Source of the DNA: Firmicutes bacterium UBA3910
GTDB taxonomy: Bacteria > Bacillota > Limnochordia > Darwinibacteriales > Darwinibacteriaceae
Direction: 5' to 3'
Assembly (NCBI GenBank): GCA_002391465.1
Contig: DGFC01000105.1
Coordinates: 1 to 22,515 of the forward strand
DNA: 22,515 nt
Shown here: piece after piece, positions 1 to 5,572 of the stretch
Layout of the letters: each line of letters begins with the position of its first letter
Numbering within the stretch: the stretch's first letter is position 1
Notes under the pieces: generated by a model
Database searches by the model: none
The model's input: the letters and a program-made list of their open reading frames with translations, nothing else
Told to the model about the DNA's origin: nothing
Translations under genes and position numbers: made by a program

Positions 1-19
1 AGATGTGTATAAGAGACAG
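1..19. other. Nextera transposase mosaic-end adaptor (artefact)
   Basis: The first 19 bases read AGATGTGTATAAGAGACAG, identical to the Tn5 mosaic end used in Nextera library kits. The minus-strand aldolase reading frame runs up to this point and stops making biological sense here. This is untrimmed adaptor at a contig edge, not genomic DNA. Confidence 0.97.
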
Positions 20-225
20 CCAACAAGTAGGCTATCACCAAATTCAGCCGTTAAAGACTCAATTACCTTGTGTGCTCCAGGCACGGTAAAGGTGATCTCA
101 ATGGCGTCAATGCCCCCATCCATACACGCCAAGGCAATCTGGCGGGCCTTCTCACTGTTTTCTGCCCGGACCACGGCAACTATGCCTGTTTTTTCGATCC
201 TGCTTAACACATCGTACTTCCGCAT
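20..225 (-). CDS. eda: KDPG/KHG aldolase, N-terminal part (cut by contig edge)
   Basis: The minus strand from the ATG at 225 encodes 68 residues before the adaptor. The segment GIVAVVRAENSEKARQIA followed by DAIEITFTVPGA is the typical start of 2-dehydro-3-deoxyphosphogluconate / 4-hydroxy-2-oxoglutarate aldolase, a class I aldolase TIM barrel. It contains the family Arg in VVRA and Glu43 in EITF; the Schiff-base lysine lies in the missing part. GGAGG at 234-238 precedes the ATG by 8 bases. The enzyme cleaves KDPG to pyruvate and glyceraldehyde 3-phosphate in Entner-Doudoroff and uronate catabolism. No partner genes are visible because the contig ends. About two thirds of the usual ~210 residues are missing. 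Confidence 0.9.
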
Positions 226-349
226 GCTTAGAACCTCCATACTAGAATCGTCCAAAACTCAGTAAGTCACTGTATAATTGGCCATCTGCCCTCCTACTCC
301 TGCTTTTATGATATCCAATTGTGTTGGCAAACACCAGTCCAACTGTTCC

Positions 350-378
350 TTGCCAATTACTTGGTTGTATTATAAAAT
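350..378 (+). promoter_or_regulatory. Putative sigma-A promoter of the hemerythrin gene
   Basis: TTGCCA at 350-355 and TAAAAT at 373-378 are separated by 17 bases, which predicts a start near 385, some 37 bases before the ATG. The -35 half also forms an inverted pair with TTGGCA at 324-329. This is a sequence match only. Confidence 0.45.
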
Positions 379-421
379 ATCGTTAACATCCATTATAAAG
401 TGCGGAAGGAGTAATGATAAT

Positions 422-826
422 ATGAAATGGTCTCCTGATTTGGCGATTGGTATTGAACATATTGACGAACAGCATCAAGAATGGTTTAAGCGGGCAGACG
501 ACCTTTTCGAAGCGGGTCGGGAGAGAAGGGCGAAGGAAGTAATTGGTGAGCTTTTGGAGTTTTTAGATGACTACACCAAAAAGCATTTTGCGGACGAAGA
601 GAGGTACATGCAGGAAATCGGTTACCCCGGCTATGATGCCCAAAAGCAGGCACATGAAAGCTTTGTTGAACGCCTCGCCCAACTGCGCAGGGATTATGAC
701 TCGTCGGGCGGCAGCGTGAATGTAATAATCAACGCTAATAAGATTGTTATCGATTGGCTGATCTCCCATATCTCCAAAATGGATCGCCAAATCGGAGCCT
801 ATGTGCGGGAGCAGAAGGGACGGTAA
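422..826 (+). CDS. Bacteriohemerythrin with a changed iron ligand
   Basis: A 134-aa four-helix non-haem di-iron protein. GGAAGGAG at 404-411 sits 10 bases before the ATG at 422; the frame is open further upstream, but that part looks non-coding. The hemerythrin signature is clear: His18 in IDEQHQEWF, His55 and Glu59 in HFADEERYM, His78 in QAHESF, and His116 and Asp121 in WLISHISKMD. The usual pattern near position 74 is H-x3-H, but here residue 74 is Gln (CAA), so one of five histidine ligands appears to be missing. Bacteriohemerythrins bind O2 reversibly and serve in oxygen sensing, delivery or scavenging in the cytoplasm. The protein has no signal peptide. A diguanylate cyclase and a c-di-GMP riboswitch lie nearby. 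The family is certain; O2 binding is uncertain because of Gln74. Confidence 0.93.
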   Translation: MKWSPDLAIGIEHIDEQHQEWFKRADDLFEAGRERRAKEVIGELLEFLDDYTKKHFADEERYMQEIGYPGYDAQKQAHESFVERLAQLRRDYDSSGGSVNVIINANKIVIDWLISHISKMDRQIGAYVREQKGR

Positions 827-830
827 GAAT

Positions 831-880
831 AAAAAAGGGAGGGTATCAGCGCTCCTGGGGTTAAGACGCTGATTCCCTCC
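831..880 (-). terminator. Intrinsic terminator reading leftwards toward hemerythrin
   Basis: On the minus strand, GGAGGGAATCAGCG (880 to 867) pairs with CGCTGATACCCTCC (851 to 838). One A/A mismatch interrupts the stem and the loop is 15 bases. The stem is followed by CTTTTTTATT (T6 at 836-831). The T-run lies only on this side, so the signal ends a minus-strand transcript coming from the riboswitch region. The same hairpin directly follows the hemerythrin stop on the plus strand but has no U-tract there. Confidence 0.75.
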
Positions 881-886
881 GTGTAT

Positions 887-1096
887 AGCAGACTTGGACA
901 AGGGAGATAATTGCTTCTCGGTGCTGTGTCTATTGCCTGTATCGTGCAGTAGCAAAACTGTGTCCTTTGTATTCTCATTGCTGGTTTTGTGCTCTGTCCG
1001 CTGCTGTGATTGATCTATGTTGTTTTGCAAATTCTTGGCTGGTTCTCCTGGTTGGCTGACCGGATCAAATACTAGTTTCTTTCTTGTCCAAGTGCT
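887..1096 (+). ncRNA. Candidate structured RNA with a long closing helix (strand uncertain)
   Basis: Bases 892-907 (ACTTGGACAAGGGAGA) pair completely with 1078-1093 (TCTTTCTTGTCCAAGT), giving 16 bp with two G-U pairs. AGC/GCT at 887-889 and 1094-1096 adds three more pairs across a 2-base bulge. Inside, 930-936 pairs with 946-952 (7 bp, one G-U). All three G-U pairs become A/C mismatches if the minus strand is transcribed, which favours a plus-strand RNA. On that strand I see only a weak promoter (TTAAGA at 861, TATAGC at 884, spacing 17) and no terminator. The minus strand, in contrast, has an upstream promoter and a downstream terminator. The shape (about 200 nt with a long terminal helix) recalls 6S RNA, but I recognise no family consensus. 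No plausible protein lies here. Confidence 0.35.
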
Positions 1097-1141
1097 TCTG
1101 GCAAGACGCCTGGAACAATAAAAATGCCCCTTTTTCTCATG

Positions 1142-1200
1142 AAAAAAAGGCAGATTGCGGCTTTGGAACCGAAGTTCAAAACCGTTCTTAAGAGCAACCC
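1142..1200 (-). terminator. Riboswitch expression platform: probable intrinsic terminator
   Basis: Downstream of the aptamer on the minus strand, bases 1184-1158 form a hairpin with a C(UUCG)G loop. GGGUUGC at the 3' end of the aptamer (1200-1194) can pair with GCAAUCU (1158-1152). Three bases later follows a run of seven U (1148-1142). The outer helix reuses aptamer sequence, so ligand binding and termination would compete. That would make it an ON switch; this direction is inference from pairing by eye. Confidence 0.6.
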
Positions 1201-1275
1201 AGCCGCCATAGCCGGCACACCGACCTTAGGCCTGAGGCTTTGCGTCCGTCCCTTTCGGGACGTTTGCCTTTTTTC
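1192..1275 (-). ncRNA. c-di-GMP-I (GEMM-I) riboswitch aptamer
   Basis: Read on the minus strand, the region has the GEMM-I landmarks in order: GGCAAAC (1268-1262); a CGUCCC-GAAA-GGGACG hairpin with the GNRA loop that docks in this fold; GGACGCAAAGCCUC (1254-1241); GGCCUAA; a GUCGG/CCGGC hairpin; UAUGG; and GGGUUGC (1200-1194). The base before CAAAC, equivalent to G20 of the V. cholerae Vc2 aptamer, is G, which fits c-di-GMP rather than the cGAMP-binding A variant. A promoter lies just upstream and a terminator-like platform just downstream. No open reading frame with a ribosome binding site follows before the terminator at 831-880, so the regulated target is unclear. A diguanylate cyclase is encoded less than 500 bases upstream on the same strand. 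Confidence 0.93.
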
Positions 1276-1300
1276 TTACCCCATATTCTGTTCGCGGTTT

Positions 1301-1329
1301 ATACTACCACACCGTGGACTGTCGGTCAA
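1301..1329 (-). promoter_or_regulatory. Promoter of the c-di-GMP riboswitch transcript
   Basis: On the minus strand TTGACC (1329-1324) and TAGTAT (1306-1301) are separated by exactly 17 bases. Transcription would start near 1294, about 20 bases before the aptamer. The riboswitch thus has its own promoter and need not be the 3' end of the upstream gene. Confidence 0.7.
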
Positions 1330-1343
1330 GGGACAGGAAACAC

Positions 1344-1368
1344 AATTTTACCCATTTACTGTAAAATT
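1344..1368. promoter_or_regulatory. Perfect inverted repeat upstream of the riboswitch promoter
   Basis: AATTTTAC (1344-1351) and GTAAAATT (1361-1368) form an 8-bp inverted repeat with a 9-base spacer, ending 14 bases upstream of the -35 box. It lies between the unknown 108-aa gene and the promoter. It could be a protein-binding site or the stem of a weak terminator, but no T-run follows on the minus strand. Confidence 0.35.
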
Positions 1369-1411
1369 AGTGCTGTTCCCCAATTAAGAAGTAAAGAAAA
1401 ACGTGACAAGA

Positions 1412-1738
1412 TCAGTCCTGGTCTATCGTGAGCATCCGCTTCCCACTTTGGGAATGGGATTTGATCAGACCGTACACCAACTTATCTTCCTCGATTCCCG
1501 CCAGGTAAAGAATATCTATCACCTCAACCACCATCTGAACACTGGCTCCGTCCATCAGTATGGCCGAATCTTCGCAGGTGTAATCCAAATCTGCAAATTT
1601 GTCCACTGCATCGGAATGACTGGAACCTAAGGCGTTCAGAACCTTTTCCTGCCCGGCACTCAGGGCACTCACACCAACTCTGTCCCCTCTGGCAACATTT
1701 CGACCCGTGACGCTTTGCGCCCCTAGAAGCATCACCAA
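1412..1738 (-). CDS. Hypothetical protein, 108 aa, next to the diguanylate cyclase
   Basis: An open frame on the minus strand starting 10 bases after the diguanylate cyclase stop. I recognise no family. The composition looks like a soluble, helical, acidic protein, with a C-terminal half rich in Val, Ile, Leu and Asp (for example VVEVIDILYLAG). It has no membrane segment or signal peptide. The start is unclear: TTG 1738, GTG 1735 and ATG 1732 have no good ribosome binding site, whereas GTG 1672 follows AGAGGGG by 11 bases and would give 86 aa. Close spacing suggests co-transcription with the cyclase. It could also be a chance frame, though codon use looks coding-like. Confidence 0.5.
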   Translation of the reverse strand: MVMLLGAQSVTGRNVARGDRVGVSALSAGQEKVLNALGSSHSDAVDKFADLDYTCEDSAILMDGASVQMVVEVIDILYLAGIEEDKLVYGLIKSHSQSGKRMLTIDQD

Positions 1739-1748
1739 TTTGTCGTAA

Positions 1749-2849
1749 TCAACTTACAACCCTATCCTTACCACCAGACTTGGCCCTTAGCAGCATTTCA
1801 TCCGCTCGCCGCAGCAGCAGCTGTTTGGTATCGCCCTTCTCATAGGCTGCAACCCCAAAACTGCAGCTTATCTTCTTGGGAACATCCAAGGCCAGGGAGC
1901 CAATGGCGGCCCTGATCCTTTCAGCCAGCCCCTCTGCCGCGGCCAGGTCTGTGTTGGGCAAAAGCAGCGCGAACTCGTCACCACCCCACCTAGCAAACAC
2001 ATCCGTCTTCCGGATAACAGCACTCACCGCCCTGGCAGCCTCCTGCAGCACCCCATCACCTGCAATGTGCCCAAAATTGTCGTTTATTCCCTTGAAATCG
2101 TCAATATCAAATAGGATCAAGGTTAGGGGATTATTGTACCGTTCTGAGAAATTCAGCCATTCATCTAACGCGTCATCGAACTTCTTACGGTTGAAAACAC
2201 CTGTGAGGGTATCCTGCACAGATAGTTCCGCAAGTTCCTTTCTCGCTTTAAACGCCCTCCGCTTATTTACTTCAGTCCACCAGAAATTTATGCTGCCATA
2301 CAAGAGGAGGATCGTTTGATAAGCAACAATCCGATACAGCTCATTGGCTTGAAGTCCCGCCAGTTTTCTGCTGGGGCCGAGGAAAAAGGCGAGACTAAAG
2401 GCGATGGCAACAAGCTGGGAGAGAACGAGTCTGTTGGGCAGGAGGAAAAGCGCCATGGTTATAACCAGTAGGCCGAGGATGCTGAAATAGTTGAGGGACT
2501 GATACTGTCTTAAGGTCAATAGGTAGGTAACTACCATTGAGATTTGAAAGAAAGTGACCAGGTGAACCAAGTGCTTGTGCTTGGTTATACGCCGAGCAGT
2601 GAAGGAAACTGCTATAGAAAGAAAAATAAACACCAGCCTGATGGGTGTTATTTTCATAAACAGTCCTGTATTTCGTTCGGTGAAATAACTGTTCGCGAGA
2701 AAAAGGGCGAGGAGCGCGCCACAAAAGAGGGCAATATAGGCAGTCCAATGTGCCGATCTACCCAGACTGTCCTCCCAGAACTCATCTTCGAGAGACTTGT
2801 CCCCAAACTCGCCAAACAACGACAGTCTATACCTATTCTCGCTCTCCAT
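1749..2849 (-). CDS. Membrane diguanylate cyclase (GGDEF)
   Basis: A 366-aa protein with six predicted membrane helices (roughly residues 35-55, 67-85, 96-113, 120-137, 142-158 and 174-191) followed by a cytoplasmic GGDEF domain (about 205-366). Visible motifs are DTLTGVFNR (213-221), the metal-site DIDDFKGIND (248-257) and RWGGDEF with an intact GGDEF at 289-293. RKTD at 280-283 is the RxxD inhibitory I-site at the right distance. It should make c-di-GMP from two GTP and be product-inhibited. I prefer the ATG at 2849, with AGGGG 8-12 bases upstream. A GTG at 2897 in frame would add 16 residues but has no ribosome binding site. A TACAAT box at 2920-2915 may be its -10. There is no named sensor domain; the membrane part may sense the signal. 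Confidence 0.93.
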   Translation of the reverse strand: MESENRYRLSLFGEFGDKSLEDEFWEDSLGRSAHWTAYIALFCGALLALFLANSYFTERNTGLFMKITPIRLVFIFLSIAVSFTARRITKHKHLVHLVTFFQISMVVTYLLTLRQYQSLNYFSILGLLVITMALFLLPNRLVLSQLVAIAFSLAFFLGPSRKLAGLQANELYRIVAYQTILLLYGSINFWWTEVNKRRAFKARKELAELSVQDTLTGVFNRKKFDDALDEWLNFSERYNNPLTLILFDIDDFKGINDNFGHIAGDGVLQEAARAVSAVIRKTDVFARWGGDEFALLLPNTDLAAAEGLAERIRAAIGSLALDVPKKISCSFGVAAYEKGDTKQLLLRRADEMLLRAKSGGKDRVVS

Positions 2850-2964
2850 TTCTCTGACCCCTAGTTCCGTTTTGAACCTACTCAGCACAGCAACCACGGT
2901 TGTCTTCTAGGAAAATTGTACCATGTGGGCGGCAGAAAATGAAGGGGCTGGCAATTAAAGCTTG

Positions 2965-3615
2965 TCAGTTTTTCAGCGAGCTGAACGCCCGGAGGGCGTT
3001 GAGCAGAAAACCGCCGCCGAACACGAACAAGAGTCCACCCAGGCATACAACAAGCAACCGATACGCCTTTCCCTGGAAAAAGGACCTGGCCCGATCCACG
3101 AGGGCAGCCACAAAGCCATACCAGGTTATATCCGCCAAAATGTGGCCGAAATAAACGAGAACAATTCCAAGGAGGCCAAAGCGACTGTAAGCACTCATAA
3201 TCAACCCTAAACCAACCACTGCCCACCAGAGAAGAAAGTAAGGGTTGCCAAGACTCAAGGCTGCACCGGCCAAAATTAGGCCTCCGCGACTGCGCTCCTT
3301 CCCTTCCTGCTCCAGTACAAGCTCCGCTCGTCCCCCAACGCCGTCTTTGATCATCCCCCAGCCTAGATAGAGAAGGAGCAGTCCGCCGAAAAGTCCAATT
3401 GCAATCTGGACTGAATTTGAACTAAGGGAGTTGCCAAAACCGAAAAACAGCGCAACAACCAGCGCCAGTTCCAACAGCACATGGCCTAAAGGCACAAGCA
3501 TGGCCGTTTTGGCACCATACTTGAGACTACGCTCAATCGTATAGGTCAAAAGGGATCCGGGCATAACCGCACCGGAATAGCCAATCAACAGGGACTGAAA
3601 AAACACTCCCAACAC
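2965..3615 (-). CDS. LysE/RhtB-family amino-acid exporter
   Basis: A 216-aa membrane protein with about six hydrophobic segments. It carries the LysE-type N-terminus (GYSGAVMPGSLLTYTI, equivalent to the usual G-x-x-PGP region) and the conserved central GAALSLGNPYFLLWW with the Asn-Pro pair before a helix. The GTG start at 3615 follows GAGGTG on the minus strand. It is the last gene of the aromatic operon, starting 16 bases after the chorismate mutase stop. The family exports amino acids such as Lys, Thr and homoserine by proton antiport. From its position it may export an aromatic amino acid or intermediate, but that is inference. No T-run terminator was seen after it. Confidence 0.85.
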   Translation of the reverse strand: MLGVFFQSLLIGYSGAVMPGSLLTYTIERSLKYGAKTAMLVPLGHVLLELALVVALFFGFGNSLSSNSVQIAIGLFGGLLLLYLGWGMIKDGVGGRAELVLEQEGKERSRGGLILAGAALSLGNPYFLLWWAVVGLGLIMSAYSRFGLLGIVLVYFGHILADITWYGFVAALVDRARSFFQGKAYRLLVVCLGGLLFVFGGGFLLNALRAFSSLKN

Positions 3616-3631
3616 TCATCTCACCTCGCCA

Positions 3632-4447
3632 CTAAGCTAAACTCTCCACCGAATACCAGCCCAACAGCCGCAATTCACCGCATTCCTTTTCCAGCTGGTA
3701 CAAAACCCGGAGGATCTCCTCCTCTTCTGGCCTGGCCAAAAGCTCAAGGAATATTGACCCTGCCAGACACTCCAATCTAGCCGCAGTCAGACCGCAATCT
3801 GCCAAGATTGACAAAACCCAGGCCAGAACCCCTTTGCTCTCCGAAACAGAAAGGAGTAAACTGAGCCTGGAAGCCTCCTCGACCAGAGTGAACTCAGTTC
3901 CTACCAACAAAAGACGCGATCTTCCGCCTAATCCATAGGCTTTGTTAATGAAAAGCCCAGCCTGATCCAACAGAAGATATGTTTCTACCATGTCTTCAAC
4001 GGGTATGAGCGCCGTATCTGCATTGCCAGCCAACACACTCTGCACTGCTTCCAAACTACTGTTCACAACTGTTGGGTGCAAACCTGGCAGTAAGTCTTCA
4101 CCTTTAACAAGCGGACCTGGCACAAAGACGGCTCGTTCAATGCGAGTTTCTTTGCCGGCCAATCTTAACTGCTGAGGTAACTGCCACTGGTCATCGTCTG
4201 CCATAAGCAGTTCGTATTGGCGCTTCCGGGATAGGCGGAGCAGCGTCTGCAGGAAAACCCGCTCATGGCCCGCAAGACCGGCAAGAAGTTCTTCTTCCCG
4301 CCTGCGATCGAGCACAGGCTTTCCCGTACCCCTTTTATGTTCAGCAACCTCCTCCACAACCTCCATCCGCTGCCTGAATAGGTCAAGTAAGCTTCCGGTC
4401 AGTTGGGATAGCTCAGCACGGAGAACTGAAAAGCCACCGTCAGACAT
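3632..4447 (-). CDS. Chorismate mutase (AroQ) fused to a shortened prephenate dehydratase/ACT remnant
   Basis: A 271-aa protein arranged like the P-protein PheA but about 90-100 residues short. Residues 8-85 are an AroQ chorismate mutase with the expected catalytic residues by alignment in mind to E. coli: Arg10, Arg27, Lys38, Asp47, Arg50, Glu51, and probably Gln77. Residues 104-172 resemble the first lobe of prephenate dehydratase (SLEAVQSVLAGNADTALIPVED, where the family has a D-x-AVLPIEN-like motif). The second lobe is missing. The catalytic Thr-Arg-Phe region is represented only by SRL (177-179). Residues 195-268 look like an ACT domain in which the Phe-binding ESRP is ECLA. It should still convert chorismate to prephenate; dehydratase activity and Phe binding are doubtful. 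AGGAGGG precedes the ATG by 7 bases, and aroC ends 12 bases upstream. Confidence 0.8.
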   Translation of the reverse strand: MSDGGFSVLRAELSQLTGSLLDLFRQRMEVVEEVAEHKRGTGKPVLDRRREEELLAGLAGHERVFLQTLLRLSRKRQYELLMADDDQWQLPQQLRLAGKETRIERAVFVPGPLVKGEDLLPGLHPTVVNSSLEAVQSVLAGNADTALIPVEDMVETYLLLDQAGLFINKAYGLGGRSRLLLVGTEFTLVEEASRLSLLLSVSESKGVLAWVLSILADCGLTAARLECLAGSIFLELLARPEEEEILRVLYQLEKECGELRLLGWYSVESLA

Positions 4448-4459
4448 AATCCCACCCTC

Positions 4460-5572
4460 CTAATCCAGCCAAAACGGCCCCTGCACGCCAAAGGCGACAA
4501 GTAACAGGTCCAAAAGCCCGATGGCAACCGCCGCCTCAACCACAGGCACCGCCCTTGGTACAATACAGGGATCGTGCCGTCCCGTATCAACCACAGTAGT
4601 TGGCTCACCGGTACGGAGGTCCACACTGGCTTGGGGTTGGCTCAAGGTGGCAGTCGGTTTAATTCCAACGTTGACCACAATTGGCATACCGTTGGTTATG
4701 CCGCCGTTAATTCCCCCTGCCCGGTTTGTGGCTGTACCCACTCTGCCCACTGCATCGATCAGGAAGGAATCATTATTTTCCGAACCCCGCAGCTTGCTGG
4801 AGGCGAATCCTGCCCCGAAGGATACACCCATAACGGCGGGAATGCCGTGGAGAATGGAGGAAAGCGTGGCCTTCACTCCTCCGAAAAGGGGATCGCCCAC
4901 TCCCGCAGGCATACCCAAGGCAATGCATTCGATGATGCCCCCCACCGAGTCCCCTTCTTCCCGCACCAGTTCTATCAGCTCAACCATTTTCCTGCCCTGC
5001 TCATCGGAAAAAACAGGGAATCTCTTTGCTGCAACTGCAGCCAGGTCAGCCCCGGTAATTTGGGTAGAGTCTAAAACCTGGTCTAGGATTTCCCCTATTG
5101 CCGCAATGCGTGCTCCCACAAAGATGTTCCGTTCAGACAAGATCTGTTTCGCGACGGCACCGGCAAAACACAAACCTGCCGTTAAACGACCGGAAAAGTG
5201 ACCACCGCCACGAGGGTCGTTAAAGCCGTGGTAGCGCATCTTACCGGTGTAATCGGCATGGCTGGGCCGGGGTATTCTCTCCCGATCTCTATAATCCTCC
5301 GGCCTGGCATCTTTGTTTTCGATCACAGCACAGAGGGGCGTTCCGCAGGTCCGCCCGCGATAAAGACCAGACAGAATGTGCGGCTCGTCAGTCTCCTTCC
5401 GAGCAGTAGACCAAGAACTTCGTCCCGGTGCCCGCCTTGCCAGAAAGGAGGCCGCCTCTTCTAGATCGACTTTTTGCCCAGGGGGCAGGCCGTCAAGGAC
5501 CACGCCCACTGCTGGGCCGTGTGACTCGCCAAAAAGACTGATTTTCAACTGCTTACCCCAGATCGATCCCAC
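4460..5572 (-). CDS. aroC: Chorismate synthase
   Basis: A 370-aa enzyme that eliminates phosphate from EPSP to form chorismate using reduced FMN; it is cytoplasmic. Family signatures are visible: the N-terminal FGESHGPAVGVVLDGLPPG, RPSHADYTGKMRYG-like (RPSHADYTGKMRYHGFNDPRG...), GRLTAG, RVGTATNRAGGINGGITNG near the C-terminus and the final PRAVPVVEA. Length matches the family. I chose the GTG at 5572 because GGAGG lies 8 bases upstream; the GTG at 5581 would overlap that site. The start overlaps the end of aroA by 20 bases, indicating translational coupling within the aro operon. Confidence 0.97.
   Translation of the reverse strand: MGSIWGKQLKISLFGESHGPAVGVVLDGLPPGQKVDLEEAASFLARRAPGRSSWSTARKETDEPHILSGLYRGRTCGTPLCAVIENKDARPEDYRDRERIPRPSHADYTGKMRYHGFNDPRGGGHFSGRLTAGLCFAGAVAKQILSERNIFVGARIAAIGEILDQVLDSTQITGADLAAVAAKRFPVFSDEQGRKMVELIELVREEGDSVGGIIECIALGMPAGVGDPLFGGVKATLSSILHGIPAVMGVSFGAGFASSKLRGSENNDSFLIDAVGRVGTATNRAGGINGGITNGMPIVVNVGIKPTATLSQPQASVDLRTGEPTTVVDTGRHDPCIVPRAVPVVEAAVAIGLLDLLLVAFGVQGPFWLD

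Noticed and set aside
5..265. Plus-strand open frame of 86 codons at the left edge
   Set aside because: It begins inside the adaptor and is the shadow of the minus-strand aldolase gene, which has a clear family match and ribosome site.
563..1030. Minus-strand frame of 155 codons covering part of hemerythrin and the RNA region
   Set aside because: It runs through an intrinsic terminator, has low-complexity polar composition and no ribosome site, and overlaps a well-supported gene.
887..1096. Calling the long-helix RNA a 6S RNA
   Set aside because: Size and closing helix fit, but I could not find the conserved central bubble or a consistent promoter and terminator on the plus strand.
1072..1140. 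A 22-codon minus-strand frame just downstream of the riboswitch U-tract
   Set aside because: The ATG directly follows the T-run with no ribosome binding site, so a riboswitch-controlled peptide is not supported. It is the only start near the platform and may deserve a look if RNA data appear.
1683..1749. Second c-di-GMP (or cGAMP) riboswitch after the cyclase gene
   Set aside because: Only fragments of the consensus are present; the first hairpin is weak without a GNRA loop and the second hairpin is absent.
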